From Melieria omissa (lineage: Eukaryota > Arthropoda > Insecta > Diptera > Ulidiidae), in contig OZ020267.1 of assembly GCA_963971225.1 (NCBI GenBank), forward strand, positions 4,340,001 through 4,404,000: 64,000 nt of DNA, read 5' to 3'. The notes beneath the pieces were generated by a model, which was not told where the DNA came from, made no database searches, and saw only the letters and a list, made by a program, of their open reading frames with translations. Below are positions 24,700-36,650 of the stretch, in pieces (position 1 is the first letter of the stretch; every line of letters starts with the position of its first letter). The position numbers and the translations under genes are program-made.

Positions 24700-25110
24700 G
24701 GAAATTCAAGGATGTGGTAGTATACATATTAGTTCTTAAGATATATTAAAAAAAAAACTATTTGAAATTTCCAAGGTATTCAAGGATAAAGTTTAAGAAG
24801 GACATTTTCAATCTTTTTTCGTCCTTTTGCTCCAACACATTAAATTTTCTAAGATTATAAGGATTTTTCTCTTTCATTTGATACCCATATTGTTGTTCTA
24901 CAATTTGCTACATTTTTAATATAATTTTTTTGAATTAGCAGGTCCTTGAAATTTCATAGTTCATTTAAACAAAACCCTGACGTCAGAGAGAAAAACTAAA
25001 AACACAGTTTCACTAAATTTCGCTCCTAGTTTCGCAAGTTTATCGACTTTTTCGTGTGTAAAATTTGTTGTCGTTCGGTGTAATCAGTGATTCCTGGGCC
25101 TATATACAAA
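24700..25110. repeat. Fragment of the TTTGATACCCATA repeat family
   Basis: The word CTTTCATTTGATACCCATAT at 24871-24890 matches the hAT-related copies at 3412-3434 and 60827-60850. Further right, TTTTTCGTGTGTAAAATTTG and GTAATCAGTGATT recall the right part of those copies (GTGTCGAGTAGTGTAATCAA). The alignment is patchy and no terminal repeats are visible, so this is an old fragment. Confidence 0.45.
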
Positions 25111-25300
25111 AATTAACCAAAGTAAGGTTAACAAATTTTGAAAATACTTGAATACATGTTTAAGTACCTAAAAATATATTTAATGCCATTATCATTAGCA
25201 TTTTAAGACGTTCAAAAATTCATTAAAAATTCTATACCTAAATACATAAACTTGCAATACCAGAACAAATTTCATGGAACTTTCACTTTGAACTTTAACT

Positions 25301-25628
25301 CTTCTTCTTCTTCTTGAATGGCACGACAGCCCGATTACGAGTCTTAGGCCTATCGACCCGCAACCATCCATGTTGTGCGTGTGAAAATTTACAAGTTTGG
25401 AAGGGACCTACAGCTGTATGCCGATTCCGAACGGCGAGCTGGGAACTTTTTCATAAGCAATTTTACTCTCAGAGGTTCCCCATTTCCTGCTGAGAGGACA
25501 GTCGCCAAAAGAAAAATTGTTGTTTTTCCTTTTTTTTCAGTGTTAGCAGCAACGGAGTTTTGAACCTGGGTTCGAGCGTCGCATTTGACTCGCGGTCCAA
25601 CGCACTAGCCAGCTGAGCTACAGCGGCT
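25301..25628 (-). mobile_element. tRNA-derived SINE
   Basis: Read on the minus strand, the element opens with a tRNA-like head. The A box lies at 25601-25620 (TAGCTCAGCTGGCTAGTGCG) and the B box at 25554-25566 (GGTTCAAAACTCC), spaced as in an internal RNA polymerase III promoter. A non-tRNA body of about 240 bp follows and ends in a (GAA)n tail at 25301-25315. AAAGTT words lie outside both ends and may be a short target duplication. SINEs rely on a LINE partner for movement; which one is unknown. The head is too degraded and too extended to be a functional tRNA gene. Confidence 0.8.
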
Positions 25629-26026
25629 AAACTTTGGCTCTAGGATTGCCAATAAAAATTACAACTAGTCTCAGTCATCTTTCTATTCCGTCAGTGAGCC
25701 TATTCACTCTATTCACTCTGACATCCTGTGATTGTAGGCAGTAATCTGAGAACTAATATTGTGACTGAAATGGATTCTTTTGCTTTCAAGTTCCACATTC
25801 GGTTTGACCTTTGCCATCATTAATGTCACTATTTGTACCTCTTCACTTATATACAAACTTACGTTTGTAAATAATGAACTGAAAGATGAGAGTAAGTGAG
25901 TGTCTAAAAAAAATAATTCGAATTACTTAAAAGACTTTCTTCTATTCCAGACAATTGAAGCAATAGTACTAGGGTTAGTTTTCACAGATGAAAAATTGTT
26001 TAGAAGGACATTGGTTAAAAAACGAA
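25629..26026. other. Non-coding spacer
   Basis: Nothing recognisable. The 67-codon frame at 25900-26103 ends inside the hairpin that follows. Confidence 0.4.
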
Positions 26027-26118
26027 GGACATATCGTCTCCTGAGAAAACAAATGTCGTATGTCCTACTAAGCTTAATGGAACATACGACATTCGTTTTC
26101 TGAGGCGACGATATGTTC
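26027..26118. repeat. Long hairpin, 39-bp stem and short loop
   Basis: The left arm (26027-26065) and right arm (26079-26118) are inverted copies with about four mismatches and one 1-base gap, around a 13-nt loop (TACTAAGCTTAAT). In total it is about 92 nt, the size of a precursor microRNA or of a very small foldback element. No flanking target duplication is obvious. Without expression or conservation data I cannot choose between these. Confidence 0.8.
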
Positions 26119-28863
26119 TAAGAAAAATTCAATTGAACATTTGAACTAAAAGGCAAATGGCGTTCAATTAATGATTAAAAAGGCCACCATCCATAAATTG
26201 GATTGAAGCCAAGGTGGGACCTCATACGAGAGATTTTAAGTTTTTATGACACATGGGAGTAAATAGTTCCTTAAGCATATTCTCTGGTGAAAAATGTGGA
26301 ATAAGCGAGCTGATCAGTTTATGATGATTAGAGAATCCTAAATCATTCTATGGACTACCCAAATAATTGGAATTGAATGGAACAGAACCTTGGTAAGAAA
26401 TGAACTAATTGCATGGGCTAACATTATCCCAAAAGATTCGTATTGCCTCATAGAGAAGACATATGCTCACAGATTATATCACACAGTACATTCTTATGTA
26501 CATCAACTCAAAGAACTAAGAATACTTTACAGATGACTACACAGATAACTTCGCCTCCACAGACTACTACAAGAAATACATCCAAGAACAAAAATCCTTT
26601 CAAGGTCCAAGTAAATTTCTAGAATTCAGCAAAAAGAGGCTTTTTCTATTAGAAATGGCACAGAATTCTTAACATTTGAAAATTGATGTTCGGAAATAAA
26701 GTTTTAATGAAAATATGAAGGAAAAATAAATGAAGAAATGTGAATATGAAATATGAACTGGTGTCATCAACAAAATCTAGTTAGAAGTAACAATCAAAAA
26801 TGGCAAAATTGAAAACCAAAATACTTGCATACTTTTTATGACGCTTTTCAAATTGCCTACATTACAGTGAAAACAATAAATATTCTGCATAAATAAATAT
26901 TGCCATACTCATCGATTCGCATAAAAAATCTTGACTGCAACAACAATAAGCATCAACAAAAAATACTAATAATCATTTTTCGCCAAGAACAGCGAACAAC
27001 GCGCACAGGTCATCAAGTGAGTAAATAAAAATAGGAAAACGCTTTCCATGTGTGTGTGTGTGTGTGTGTGAGTTGGCGTGTATGCGACAGCGCCCTTTGG
27101 CCCTTGGCAAACTTTAGCACTTGAATTACGATTTGCCGATAAGTTTTGTTGTTGTTGCTCCAATATAAATGTTGGCACCGTATGGTCTGCGGCAGGAACA
27201 ACAAAAATAAAAATGACAAAAATTGAAAAACGGCCCGAGAGTATGCGAGTGAAAATGGGGGCAAAAGAAAAGGGCGGAAAAACTAAGAAAAACATAGAAA
27301 TGCCAACGCAGTGTGCATTATTGTTCGGCTGGCATTATTTGTGATTTCTTTGTCATTTGTGTTGCTTTTACTTTTTGCCTAAATTGCTTTTGCTTTCGAT
27401 GTTGTGTTCATTGTTGTTGTTTTAGTATTTGTTGCTTTTATGTGCGGCAGGCATTTTTCATGTTTTTTATGACTAAGAGAAAAATAACTAAACTCACACA
27501 CACACAGAGACAGAAACACTTTGCGGCACACTTTCCTTTCGTGACAGAGGCGCAAACATTCGGCGCTGAAATTGTAAGCATTCGCAGTGCCGTAAAAGAA
27601 ATGATTTGCTATGTCACCAGAAGGCAATGAAATAACAAAAACAATAAATAATATATCAGAATACAAAGCAAAAATTAAGATAACGCAAAGTTTCACAATT
27701 GCCAAAAAACTGCAAAGTGTGCAGAAGAGCGAAGTAAAAATCGGAGGAAAATTGAAAATCAGTTAATAAAAAAAATATTTATTAGAATTGTTGGGAAATT
27801 GCTTGAAAATGTCTGGAGAGAAGTAAGGGGAAGCTTGAAATGCGACGTAGGGGGAATTATTTTTACTGAAGCATTGTGCCTGCTCAAAAGTTTCGAAAAA
27901 AGTAATTGTGGAGGTAGAACTTGAATCTTGACGTGGAAAGTGAAGAACTCTATTGCAATCAACTTCTTGGAATGAAAAAATACAGATAAATCTGTGCTCT
28001 ATGTCAATTCAGTGACACATTTGCAAGCCGAGATTGTCTCTTCGCCCATCAACAAGAAAGCAGCAAAGTTTAATTTCAAGTCTAGAAGACTTGTATCAAA
28101 ATATATGCTTTCTTTTTTAAAGCTCTTTGATAACCCGGGTGTGTCTTATAAGTGGTATTGAAAAATAAATCAAATAGTATTTTCTTTTCTTTTCCCTACC
28201 TAACTCAGCTATAGGCGCTCGATTTTGTAAAAGTCTTTGCATTAGCACATTTTCCTCCTCTACATTAATTCTGGCTTACAACGCCTTGATTTATCTTAAA
28301 CTCGTAAATATTTCAGGTCATCTGACACTTTTGCGTGGCGCGACTTCTGGCCAGCAGAGTGTCACAATCTTCAGAAGATTAACGCCAACTGCAACACTGA
28401 ATTTATTAACACACACACACACATACAGTTATGCATTACAAACATCTCAAACCGGCCACATGAAGTCACCAAGATTGTCGGACAGACTTTAGCATGTTTT
28501 CAAGTGCTTAGCGCAACCAGCAACAGAAACAACCAAACAAGCTGTAAAAAAATTTATTCAAAAGCCAGAAAATACTTCAAAAAACAAAACGAAACGAAAT
28601 GAAATGAAAAAAGCTTAAGTGAATTTATGGCCGCGCCTAAATCATATTCATGGCGGCGCATGGCGGACAGACGCACGGAGTGTGGCCATTGAAGTAGTTG
28701 GAATGATAAGTTTTTTATATAAAACTTGAAAGCTTTAAGATTAAAATGATGTAATTTAGTGTGTGTGAAGCTATGCTCATTTTGGGACAAAATGTCACAG
28801 AAAGCCATAACAGTGTGCCAAGTTTTTTTCAAAATGTCAAGTGTCAAATTCATACACATATGT
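26119..28863. other. Non-coding stretch with a GT microsatellite
   Basis: A (GT)n run is at about 27049-27070, and shorter CA runs lie near 27496-27508 and 28413-28425. The frames through 26966-27705 are open on both strands and cross these repeats. The 26170-26640 segment has no repeats but also no recognisable protein. Confidence 0.4.
27049..27070. repeat. (GT)n microsatellite
   Basis: A perfect GT run of about eleven units. Confidence 0.95.
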
Positions 28864-28990
28864 CAGTGGTGCACACAGGATTTCATTTAGGGGGGGTTTG
28901 CATACAACTTTTGAGCCGAATACCATTCGAAACCATATTTTGAGCCACAAATTTGTTGTTTTTGGGGTTTGAACCTCTGAAAACCATCCT
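28864..28990 (+). mobile_element. hAT-like element left end fused to a tandem array
   Basis: The start CAGTGGTGCACACAGGATTT matches, inverted, the right end of the small hAT-like element at 61613-61735. The similarity continues through ACAACTTTTGAGCCGAATAC and a GGGTTTGAA..CTCTGAAAAC word. The matching right terminus (ending CACCACTG) is missing; the sequence instead runs into a 254-bp tandem array. The array may be an expansion inside the element, or the element may have been truncated against it. Confidence 0.65.
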
Positions 28991-29870
28991 GCGTGACATA
29001 TGAACATATGTATGTGTATTCTACGTCATGTATGAAACACACAGTATGTCACAAAAGTGTCACAAAGTAGTGTCACAAAGCAATATTCCTATTTTGACAA
29101 CTTACGACAACTTATCACAAAAGTGTATCACATTTTTCTATTTAAGTTTTTGTTGTTTTTAGTAATTGCAATTAAAGATATTTAATATTGACCTCTGAAT
29201 TTGAGTTCTGAATGCTTGGGGGGTCTGAGCCGCCGAAAACCCCCCTGACATAAGAACATATGTACATATGTATATTCTACGTCTTATATGAAACACACAG
29301 TATGTCACAAAAGTGTCACAAAGTAGTGTCACAAAGCAATATTCCTACTTTGACAATGTACGACAGCCTATCACAAAAGTGTATCTTATTTTTTTTTAAT
29401 TTTTGTTGATTTTTAGTAATTGCAATAAAAAATATTTAATATTGACCTCTGGATTTGAGTTCTGAATGTTTGGGGGGTTTGAGTCCCCGAAAACCACCCT
29501 GCGTGACATATGAATATATGTATGTATATTCTACGTCATATATGAAACACAAAGTATGTCACAAAAGTGTCACAAAGTAGTGTCACAAAGTAGTGTCACA
29601 AAGCAATATTCCTAGTGTGACAACGTACGACAGCCTATCAAAAGTGTATCATATTTTTTTATTGAAGTTTTTGTTGTTGTAATCGCAATAAAAAATATTT
29701 AACACTGACCTTTGAGGATTTTAATTAAAAACAAAAAGTTAATAAAAGAAAGAGTTTCAAGTCTATTTTCTTTGCTATCACAAGTGTACCATGTTTTTTT
29801 AATTGAATTTTTATTGTTTCTTAGTAATTGTAATAAAAAATATTTTATAGAGGCCTCTGAAATAAAGTAT
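28991..29870. repeat. Tandem array with a 254-bp period
   Basis: Three clear units begin with GCGTGACATATGAACATATG-like words at 28991, about 29245 and 29501. Each contains TTCTACGTCAT, GAAACACACAGTATGTCAC, runs of TGTCACAAAG, and a TTAGTAATTGCAATAAA tail. A fourth, degenerate partial unit ends near 29870. Each unit begins with a G-rich GGGGGGTTTGAG word like that in the flanking hAT-like end, so the array probably arose from that element. The shorter repeat GTCACAAAGTAGT varies in number between units. Confidence 0.9.
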
Positions 29871-31884
29871 TTTCATTTTGAAAAAATTTTATAATACAAA
29901 AAAACTTCGCTAAAATTTATTTATGTTTTCATTTTGTTTGTTTACATTTGTATTTTTAGTTTTTCTATGACACTTTGACAGAACTGTCATTTGTGGCGGA
30001 AATACAAACAATAAAAACCATTTCTGTTGAGTTATGAAGACAATCTGCAGCCAATGAGTGAGACAGAGACAGAAAGATGTCGTTGATTTCAACGGCGTGA
30101 ATCGCTGCCACCAAGACAAGGGTTTGCATTTAAATTAAGAAATTCATCTCCAGCGATTGTTAACCGCTGCTCTACCGTCGCGACGATTCCGTGTAGCCTT
30201 TGTTGTTTGCTGTTGGTGTGTGTTGTTGTTGTTGTTTTGCAGTAGTGGGCCTATGCGCGCTTTTACATGGCAGACACTCATAAATTATACAACTTGCCAC
30301 GAAGATGCACTATCGATGCATGTCTGCCCGAGCGCGCTTCTATTCATAGAAATCACTAGCATCACAACAATAACAATCCCAAAGCCCAATTGTGTGCACC
30401 AGTTCGAAGTTTGTGTTGGCATTTGCGCCCCGTCGCAGCCAGCTCGCTCGTAAATTTCCACCGCATACAATGGTGGCTGGCTGACTCGAATTCAACACTC
30501 GAGCGCGTCAATACTTGCATTCAGCTTGTTTATATATTCAATTTCGGATTTTTTTTTATTCGATATGAAATCTTTACATTTGCGTTTTGACTGTTGCATA
30601 CGAAATGAGTTGCACACAAATGTCAAAAACACAAACAGAAAAAACAAAATTCGGGCCGTCCATAAGACGAGATTTATTTGAAGGCGCTTTTTGCACCTCG
30701 GACTGGTCGGCTGACCGGCTGGCTGGCCGACTCGATTTGATTATTCACTTTTCGATTCAATTCAGTTTTGTATATTGTTTTCTACTACTTTCATGGCTCA
30801 TAAACATTTGCATAAATAGCCCAATAATCATTTGGGCCGGTTTAATGAAATCAAAATCACAACTTGAACGTGTTTTTTGCCATTTATTTCTGTTTTTATT
30901 GCATACTTCTGATTAAAACCATGAGGTGATTTTTGACAGTTTTAAAGGCCTTAGATATATACTGGTACGACGCCGAGCTATAACTAAGTTTTACGTTTTT
31001 ACAATAAATTGGTATAAATTTGGCATAAATTCTTAATTTTATATGCAAACAAATATAAACGGTTCACAATAGAGAATTTATCATGCAATATTTGTGGATT
31101 TACTGAATGATGAAATAATTTCATTCAGCGAGAGAGGAATGCGAATGGCTTAATGACTTAAAAACATAAATTGACTCCAACCATGAAACTTACATTAGAT
31201 GAAATTTATTGCAAAGTTAACGTAATTATCACACTTTAATGAATTTTAAACAAATTTAATTAACTTATTTGCATATCACGGAGATTGTTTTGCAATCTAA
31301 CATAGTGTAGATTATTGATTGAATTAGTATTTGAAATACATTTAAATATTTGGACTATGAAAATGGGTTAATAAATATTACTATTCAGTATACTTCTCTA
31401 TTGGTTTTAAATTTATATTAAAGACTTTTGCAATGTACAACAATATTTTTGTGGGTACTGAAATTCTTTATTGAATCTTTATTTTTGTAATATTTTCTTA
31501 TTGTTTTTTAGTTTTAAAGGCATTTTTTCATCAATAAACTTAAACATAGAAGTTCGGCTGACTTATTTTTTTAACGTTTACTTGAATATATTTTGACAGT
31601 TTACTCAACTTAAACTTAAATCTTCTATGTAATTTTTCAATGGCCACTCTGTGTCTTATTTACATTACAACATCATATGTTAAAAGCTTAATCCATCCAG
31701 GGTTTACGTTGTTAGAAGTGAACACTCCTTCTTCAAGCCTACGTTCCTGAGCATTTTTTCTGGGACACCTAGAACAACAAAAACAACAACAATATTTAAT
31801 CATATTTTTTAAACAGAATTTTCAGAAAAATATTTAATAACACTGCACAACACACAAAGAATAATAAAAAAAGGTATATAAAAA
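29871..31884. other. Non-coding stretch
   Basis: The left half (30150-30900) is less AT-rich with TTG runs; the right half (30950-31880) is strongly AT-rich. No frame matches a known family. Confidence 0.45.
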
Positions 31885-32360
31885 GTATAATTTGAATAAG
31901 TACGAAATAAACACTTAAACACATTTTCAGTTTTGGCTTAATTCTGTAGTTCAAGTTAATTTCTGAGCTTTGATGTATTCAGAGACCTATAGTAGAATTT
32001 TATGGCAAATATTTTCATGGTACATTTTGTCCTTAAAAAGTCCTGTTTTGCAGGACATTTTTGGCATTTTAGAAAAAAAGGGTCAAATTGACCAATAAAA
32101 ATAGGAGCTACAGGGTTAAAATGCTCCACAAAAATGTTCTTCGTAGTATTTTAAATCAAATTTCTGAACACATCACATACCTAAAATGTGAGGTTACATG
32201 GTTTTCGCATGACGATTCACCATAAGAATGTGCAAAAAGGGGAAAACTTTGACACCCCTAAAAAAAATTCAGATGTAAACTTTCAAAACGCGGATGCACG
32301 TATATTTTTTTCCCCCCCTCTACCAGAATCCGTTGTCAGTACCTTGTTATTTAAAAAAAA
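31885..32360 (-). repeat. Dispersed repeat, copy 2 (inverted relative to 13957-14460)
   Basis: It matches copy 1 along its length in the opposite orientation, including the GTACATTTTGTCCTTA word, the hairpin GTCCTGTTTTGCAGGAC, a 13-bp palindrome at 32081-32093 and a GGGTTAA junction at 32115-32119. The two copies lie about 17.5 kb apart and differ by scattered substitutions, so an inversion or extrachromosomal pairing between them is structurally possible. Confidence 0.8.
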
Positions 32361-32720
32361 ATGATTTTGTTGTGCAAAATAGACTCCGAATTTTACCCTG
32401 TGTCTCGATATTACTTTTTTATACTTAAATCATGCAACCTTTGCCTAAGAAGTGTGCACAGTGTGAAGTAGCCACGTCTCTTTGTTAGAGTTGTAGAGCT
32501 AGTTTACTTTTGAATAATTTTAGCTTAAAACGGGTTAAATACATTTTGTATCAACATTTTTTAATCACAGAAAAATTATTTAATATTTATGGAAAAATAT
32601 AAAATTATCATTTTTTGATTTTACTTAACCATTATTAAAGAAATATAAATCAATAGTAGCTTTTGCTATAAGATGACAAATAGGTGAAGTTGCTCTCAGG
32701 CAACTTTGGAGTCGAAAGGG
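32361..32720. mobile_element. Possible TTAA-type element end next to copy 2
   Basis: The segment ends GTCGAAAGGG directly before TTAA at 32721-32724. The palindrome AAGTTGC-tctcag-GCAACTT (32687-32706) sits 14 bp inside that end. This is the layout of the other TTAA elements in the window. No matching left terminus is visible, so the element may be truncated, or this could be the outer end of the same element as copy 2. Confidence 0.4.
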
Positions 32721-32724
32721 TTAA

Positions 32725-35046
32725 AGTAATGTAGCCGATTTTCTAACTATTCCAATGCAGCCGTTGCAAGTCTCACACAACCAAACAAACTGAAGTTCGC
32801 ATTTGTCATAATATGTTGCAGCAAACTTGTGACTTTTCAAGTTGTCATTGTTGTTGTCGTTGTCGTTGTTTTTGTCGCCTTGTATATTAAATGACGCATA
32901 AATCATACTAGAGAGACATTTTGCCGCATGGCGTTTGTTTTCTATTTTTGTACTTTTCTAGTTTTAATTAAAAATGCGTGAACACATAACAGCAACAACA
33001 ACAACTATAAATCCACTTCATGCGACACGCACACAACATGCAAATGTTGGGCTACCGCGCTGGACATGCAACCATAAAACAACAACAACAACAACAACAT
33101 CACGAAAACATACAAATTGCATGTTGTTTGTTACTGTTATTGTTGTTGTTGTTGTCGGCTTACAGCACATAAATTGTGTTTATGACATTAAAAATGACAC
33201 ACCGCAAATATGTAACACAAAACCAAAAAACAAAAAAAAATTAAATGAAATCAAAACACAGCGACACAGCAAGTAAGACGCGCAGTAAACGCCAAAGGAA
33301 GTGGTAAAAGAGAATAAAAGTGCGACACAGCAGGCGAATTAAAAGGGACTTTCGTCGTGACCCAAAAAAAGCTAAAGCGCTGTAAAAAAGAGAAATTGTT
33401 GGTACACGGATCTGGTATGCAAATTGAAAGGAAAGTTGAGACGATTCGAAAGGCCGAACTGTCTTCACAGATGTCTAGATGGTCCAACGTTCGGCTATTT
33501 AAATCCAATGGAAGTTCCAAAAAATCCCAAAAAATAAAAAAAAAAACAAAATCCAAACTCAGATACACAAATTGCCAGATGTTTGGATTTGTTCAAATAG
33601 ACAGAACTTTCTAATACAAAAATCGGCTTCGAAGATCCGATTTTTTCTGAAAGTTTGGACCTCGAAACGTTCTACAAATGATATCAAAAATTTTCTTCCT
33701 AATAATATAAACAGATATCCCTTTTAAAGGTATTTGCAGACTTGGGTCATAAAAATAATTTGACAAAAAAAACTCTCGACAGATATCCAACGTGACCCTC
33801 ACTCACCAAGACTCAAAAAACCCCCGACCAAAGTAACTCTTAACCCACACAAACTTTCTAGTTCTCGTTGTTTGTTCGCCCATTAAATCTTCATACCCAT
33901 TCCAAACGCACATTCATCCACTCCATCTGCCGACTGTTTGTCCGTCTGTCTTGTTTGCCGGTCCACTTAGTGCGTGTCCGGAACGGCAACTTTATTGCAA
34001 TGCAGCATACGCCACTCGAACGCCGCTGAGTGGCCTTTCATACACTGCACTTTGCCACATCGCTCCTCAACCCATCGCAACATGTCGTCGTCCTCCATGC
34101 CGTTCGTTTACTCCTTTTCCCTAACTCGCGCTGCCGTCGGACGGGACTGGACCGTAGCGGCAACTCTGTGAAAGGCTGAAATTTATGACATCTCACGTAA
34201 TTGCTGCAACGCATTGCCCACTGCAGCGACAGCATACAACATGCAGCATGAAGCAAGCAGCACAGTTATACAATTTTCATTTCATGTTTTTCTTTCATAA
34301 TTTTTTTGTATTTCTTTTTCTTTTGTGCTTTTGCAGTCACACTGCAAACAAAAGACAGGCAACAACAACAACAAATGAAAATTGTCGCAAACTCTGACCC
34401 ATTGTTCAAGCAACGCTGCTGTGTGTCCTCGGAATCCTTTTTTGGTGCGAACGATTTCCCGTCCTTTCCGTTTGCGGAGCGCAATGTTCTTTTAATGCAC
34501 TCTTGCCTCATACGGCAACATGAAGCAGGAATGCTGCACATTGCACATTGTCGATGGCATAGTGGACGCTGTGCTGAATGTCCAGTGCCCGTCGCGAAGC
34601 GTTAAAAAGCGATTAAGGACGCGTTTACGGCGCATGTTGATTGCTTTGAATGATGAAAGGATTTTCATGCCATTCACTCCATGCGAGCAGCACTGATGAC
34701 ATTTATGACTTTTATTGTAAATTGTTGTTTTTGTTGTTTTACCATATGATTGCTCTGCTTTTACGAACTATTAAAAAAGGTTTATAGTGCGATACAGACT
34801 TTTATTTTCTTGTTGACCAAATGTTGAAAATTATAATCATGTGCAGGAGAAGAAAACACGAGACATTATAAAAAAATACAAATTGTTGTGATGCAAAATA
34901 ATATAAAAATGATAAAAATTCGCTGCCAAGTGACTTATTTCTAATCTTAAACTGCTGACCAAGTAAATTTTAAAATTAATCATTTAATATTTTTAACTTT
35001 TAATGGGTTAATCATATTTTCGTTTCTATAGCTTAGAATGATTATA
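32725..35046. other. Non-coding stretch with CAA/TTG runs
   Basis: A (CAA)n run lies at about 33076-33099 and TTG runs near 32845 and 33140. A strong acceptor-like tract ends TTTTGCAG at about 34336, but no exon can be paired with it. The frame pair at 33241-33614 is open on both strands and unrecognised. Confidence 0.4.
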
Positions 35047-35279
35047 AAGCACTGTTCACTCAAAATCGGTACGCACAAATGAGGTTATATCTCTTGAAAA
35101 AACAAGCACACGATAATATTCTATAGCTCAAACAAAAGGGTATTTATACAGTTAATCAAATAAGGATACAACAATTTTATGTTAAATTTTAATGTATGAA
35201 TTTGCGGCCATTTCTTTTGATGCTGTCCATTACTCGTTGAACATCCGATCTAGTGACCTGGACAGCAAACTTGTTCCAC

Positions 35280-35857
35280 TTAACACTCATTGATCCTGCG
35301 TTTTTGATAACACCACCATTTCTGCGCATTTTTTTTAACAATAACCCAATATTTTTCGATTGGGCGTAAATTTGGGCAATTTGGTGGATTGCTTAGGTTT
35401 GGCTGTTTCGGCACTCCATTGACACTATTGGCTTGATACCAATTCATGGTTGCCTTTGAATAATGAATGCTCGCCAAATCTGACCAAAACTTTACTGAAG
35501 AACGTTTCTACAAGCATTCCTTCCTATATCCTTCGGACGTCATAGCGCTCAAAGTCATATATGCCCTACTCTTCAGACCACAGCTGTAAATAGTTTGCCA
35601 AATCATCAATTTTTTGGTCAATTTATCAATTTTTTTTTTTTAATATTTGGAAGGAACATCGCCCCGTTTCTTTGAAGCATAAAACTTTTGTCCTAAGAGT
35701 TGTTTAAAGTCAAGTTTAACATAGATTTCATCATCCATTATAACGCACCCATTAAACTTGGTCAAAATTTTGTTATAAAGTTTATGAACTCGTCTTTTTG
35801 CTTTTACATTTTGTTTATCTGACCGATTGGGGAATTTAATAGCTCGATAGTCCTGCT
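35280..35857 (-). pseudogene. Tc1/IS630 transposase, catalytic part
   Basis: This continues the transposase beyond the MITE insertion: YRAIKFPNRSDKQNVKAKRR leads to the first catalytic aspartate in the motif VIMDDEIYVKLDF. A second aspartate is visible in DLASIHYSKATMNWY, and the third acidic residue in NLRPIEKYW. The spacing between the last two is about 40 residues, though indels are likely; the RPIEKYW motif is typical of the DD37E-like branch of the superfamily. There are frame breaks near 35480-35700. The call is secure at superfamily level only. Confidence 0.75.
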
Positions 35858-35861
35858 TTAA

Positions 35862-36091
35862 CCCTTATTCTCATACCCGGTTACCCGGGTGCCCACTGCG
35901 ATGTATTTTCGTGGAAAAAACTGACAAATAATGAAAATTTTTTTTGTACCTTCCGGATCCTCGTTATTTAGCTGAAAAGCGAACAAATCATATATTTAAA
36001 AAAAAATCACTTTTTAATTAACAAAATATTGAAAACTTAAAAATTTCATGAAATGGAACGACGTTAGTAAGTTTGGGTATGAGAATAAGGG
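35862..36091. mobile_element. TTAA MITE A
   Basis: A 230-bp element with 17-bp inverted ends (CCCTTATTCTCATACCC), flanked by TTAA at 35858-35861 and 36092-36095. A perfect ACCCGGGT palindrome, part of a longer CCGG..CCGG repeat, lies at 35883-35890, about 21 bp inside the left end. It sits inside the transposase frame of the surrounding element. The TTAA target and CCC start fit the piggyBac superfamily. Confidence 0.85.
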
Positions 36092-36095
36092 TTAA

Positions 36096-36350
36096 CCCTT
36101 TCGGGACTACTGGGATAATACGTCCCAGCAAGTTTTTGATGGCCCTCGAAACAATTATTAAAATCTTCCGACCCACGCAAAATATTTTTTCGATTTCGGT
36201 GTTCCCGCATAAAAGGATGATTTCAGAAGTTGAATATGAAGAAGTTGAAGTTGAAGTCCAATATAATTTTCTAACCCCAACATTCATGGCATAAGAATAT
36301 TTCTACTAAGAGTATTTTGGATTTCAAAATTAAACTCCGTCCCGAAAGGG
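36096..36350. mobile_element. TTAA MITE B
   Basis: A 255-bp element with 12-bp inverted ends (CCCTTTCGGGAC), flanked by TTAA at 36092-36095 and 36351-36354. It shares its left TTAA with MITE A, so one inserted exactly into the target duplication of the other. The palindrome CTGGGA-taatacg-TCCCAG (36110-36128) lies 14 bp inside the left end. Its ends are unlike those of MITE A beyond the first six bases, so the two are different families. Confidence 0.85.
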
Positions 36351-36359
36351 TTAACGCGT

Positions 36360-36650
36360 ATTCGCCTAGCTGTCGATAAGCTAGTTCCAAATTTTTTAGC
36401 GCGATCATTGTCAGATAAGCCGGGATTCTTTTTAATTGAGGCTAGAACACTTCTTTTAAGTTTTGAGCCATTTTTTGTATTTTTTAATTTTTTCTGTCTA
36501 CTTTTCAAGGCTCAGGGTATCCTTGAATAGGTTTATTACTCTGCAAACAGTAGTTCTGAACAAATTTAATATTTTAGCAATTTTTGATCCTGACCATGTC
36601 GGATTTTCTATAAATTTGTTCAAAATTAATTTTCGAGCAGCAAACTCCAT
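36360..36650 (-). pseudogene. Tc1/IS630 transposase, N-terminal part
   Basis: Reading leftward from about 36648, the frame starts MEFAARKLILNKFIENPTW and continues into a first helix-turn-helix (SGSKIAKILNLFRTTVCRVI). After a stop and a frame change, a second one follows (LSDNDRAKKFGTSLSTARRI). These two paired-like helix-turn-helix units are the DNA-binding domain. At least two frame breaks make it non-functional. The frame stops at the TTAA where the nested MITEs entered. Confidence 0.75.

Noticed and set aside
25554..25628. tRNA gene on the minus strand
   Set aside because: A and B boxes are present, but the acceptor stem and anticodon arm do not fold convincingly and a long body with a GAA tail follows, so it is a SINE head.
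31381..31400. Resemblance of TTCAGTATACTT to the iab-4 microRNA region
   Set aside because: Only about ten bases agree with the remembered mature sequence, and no hairpin surrounds it.
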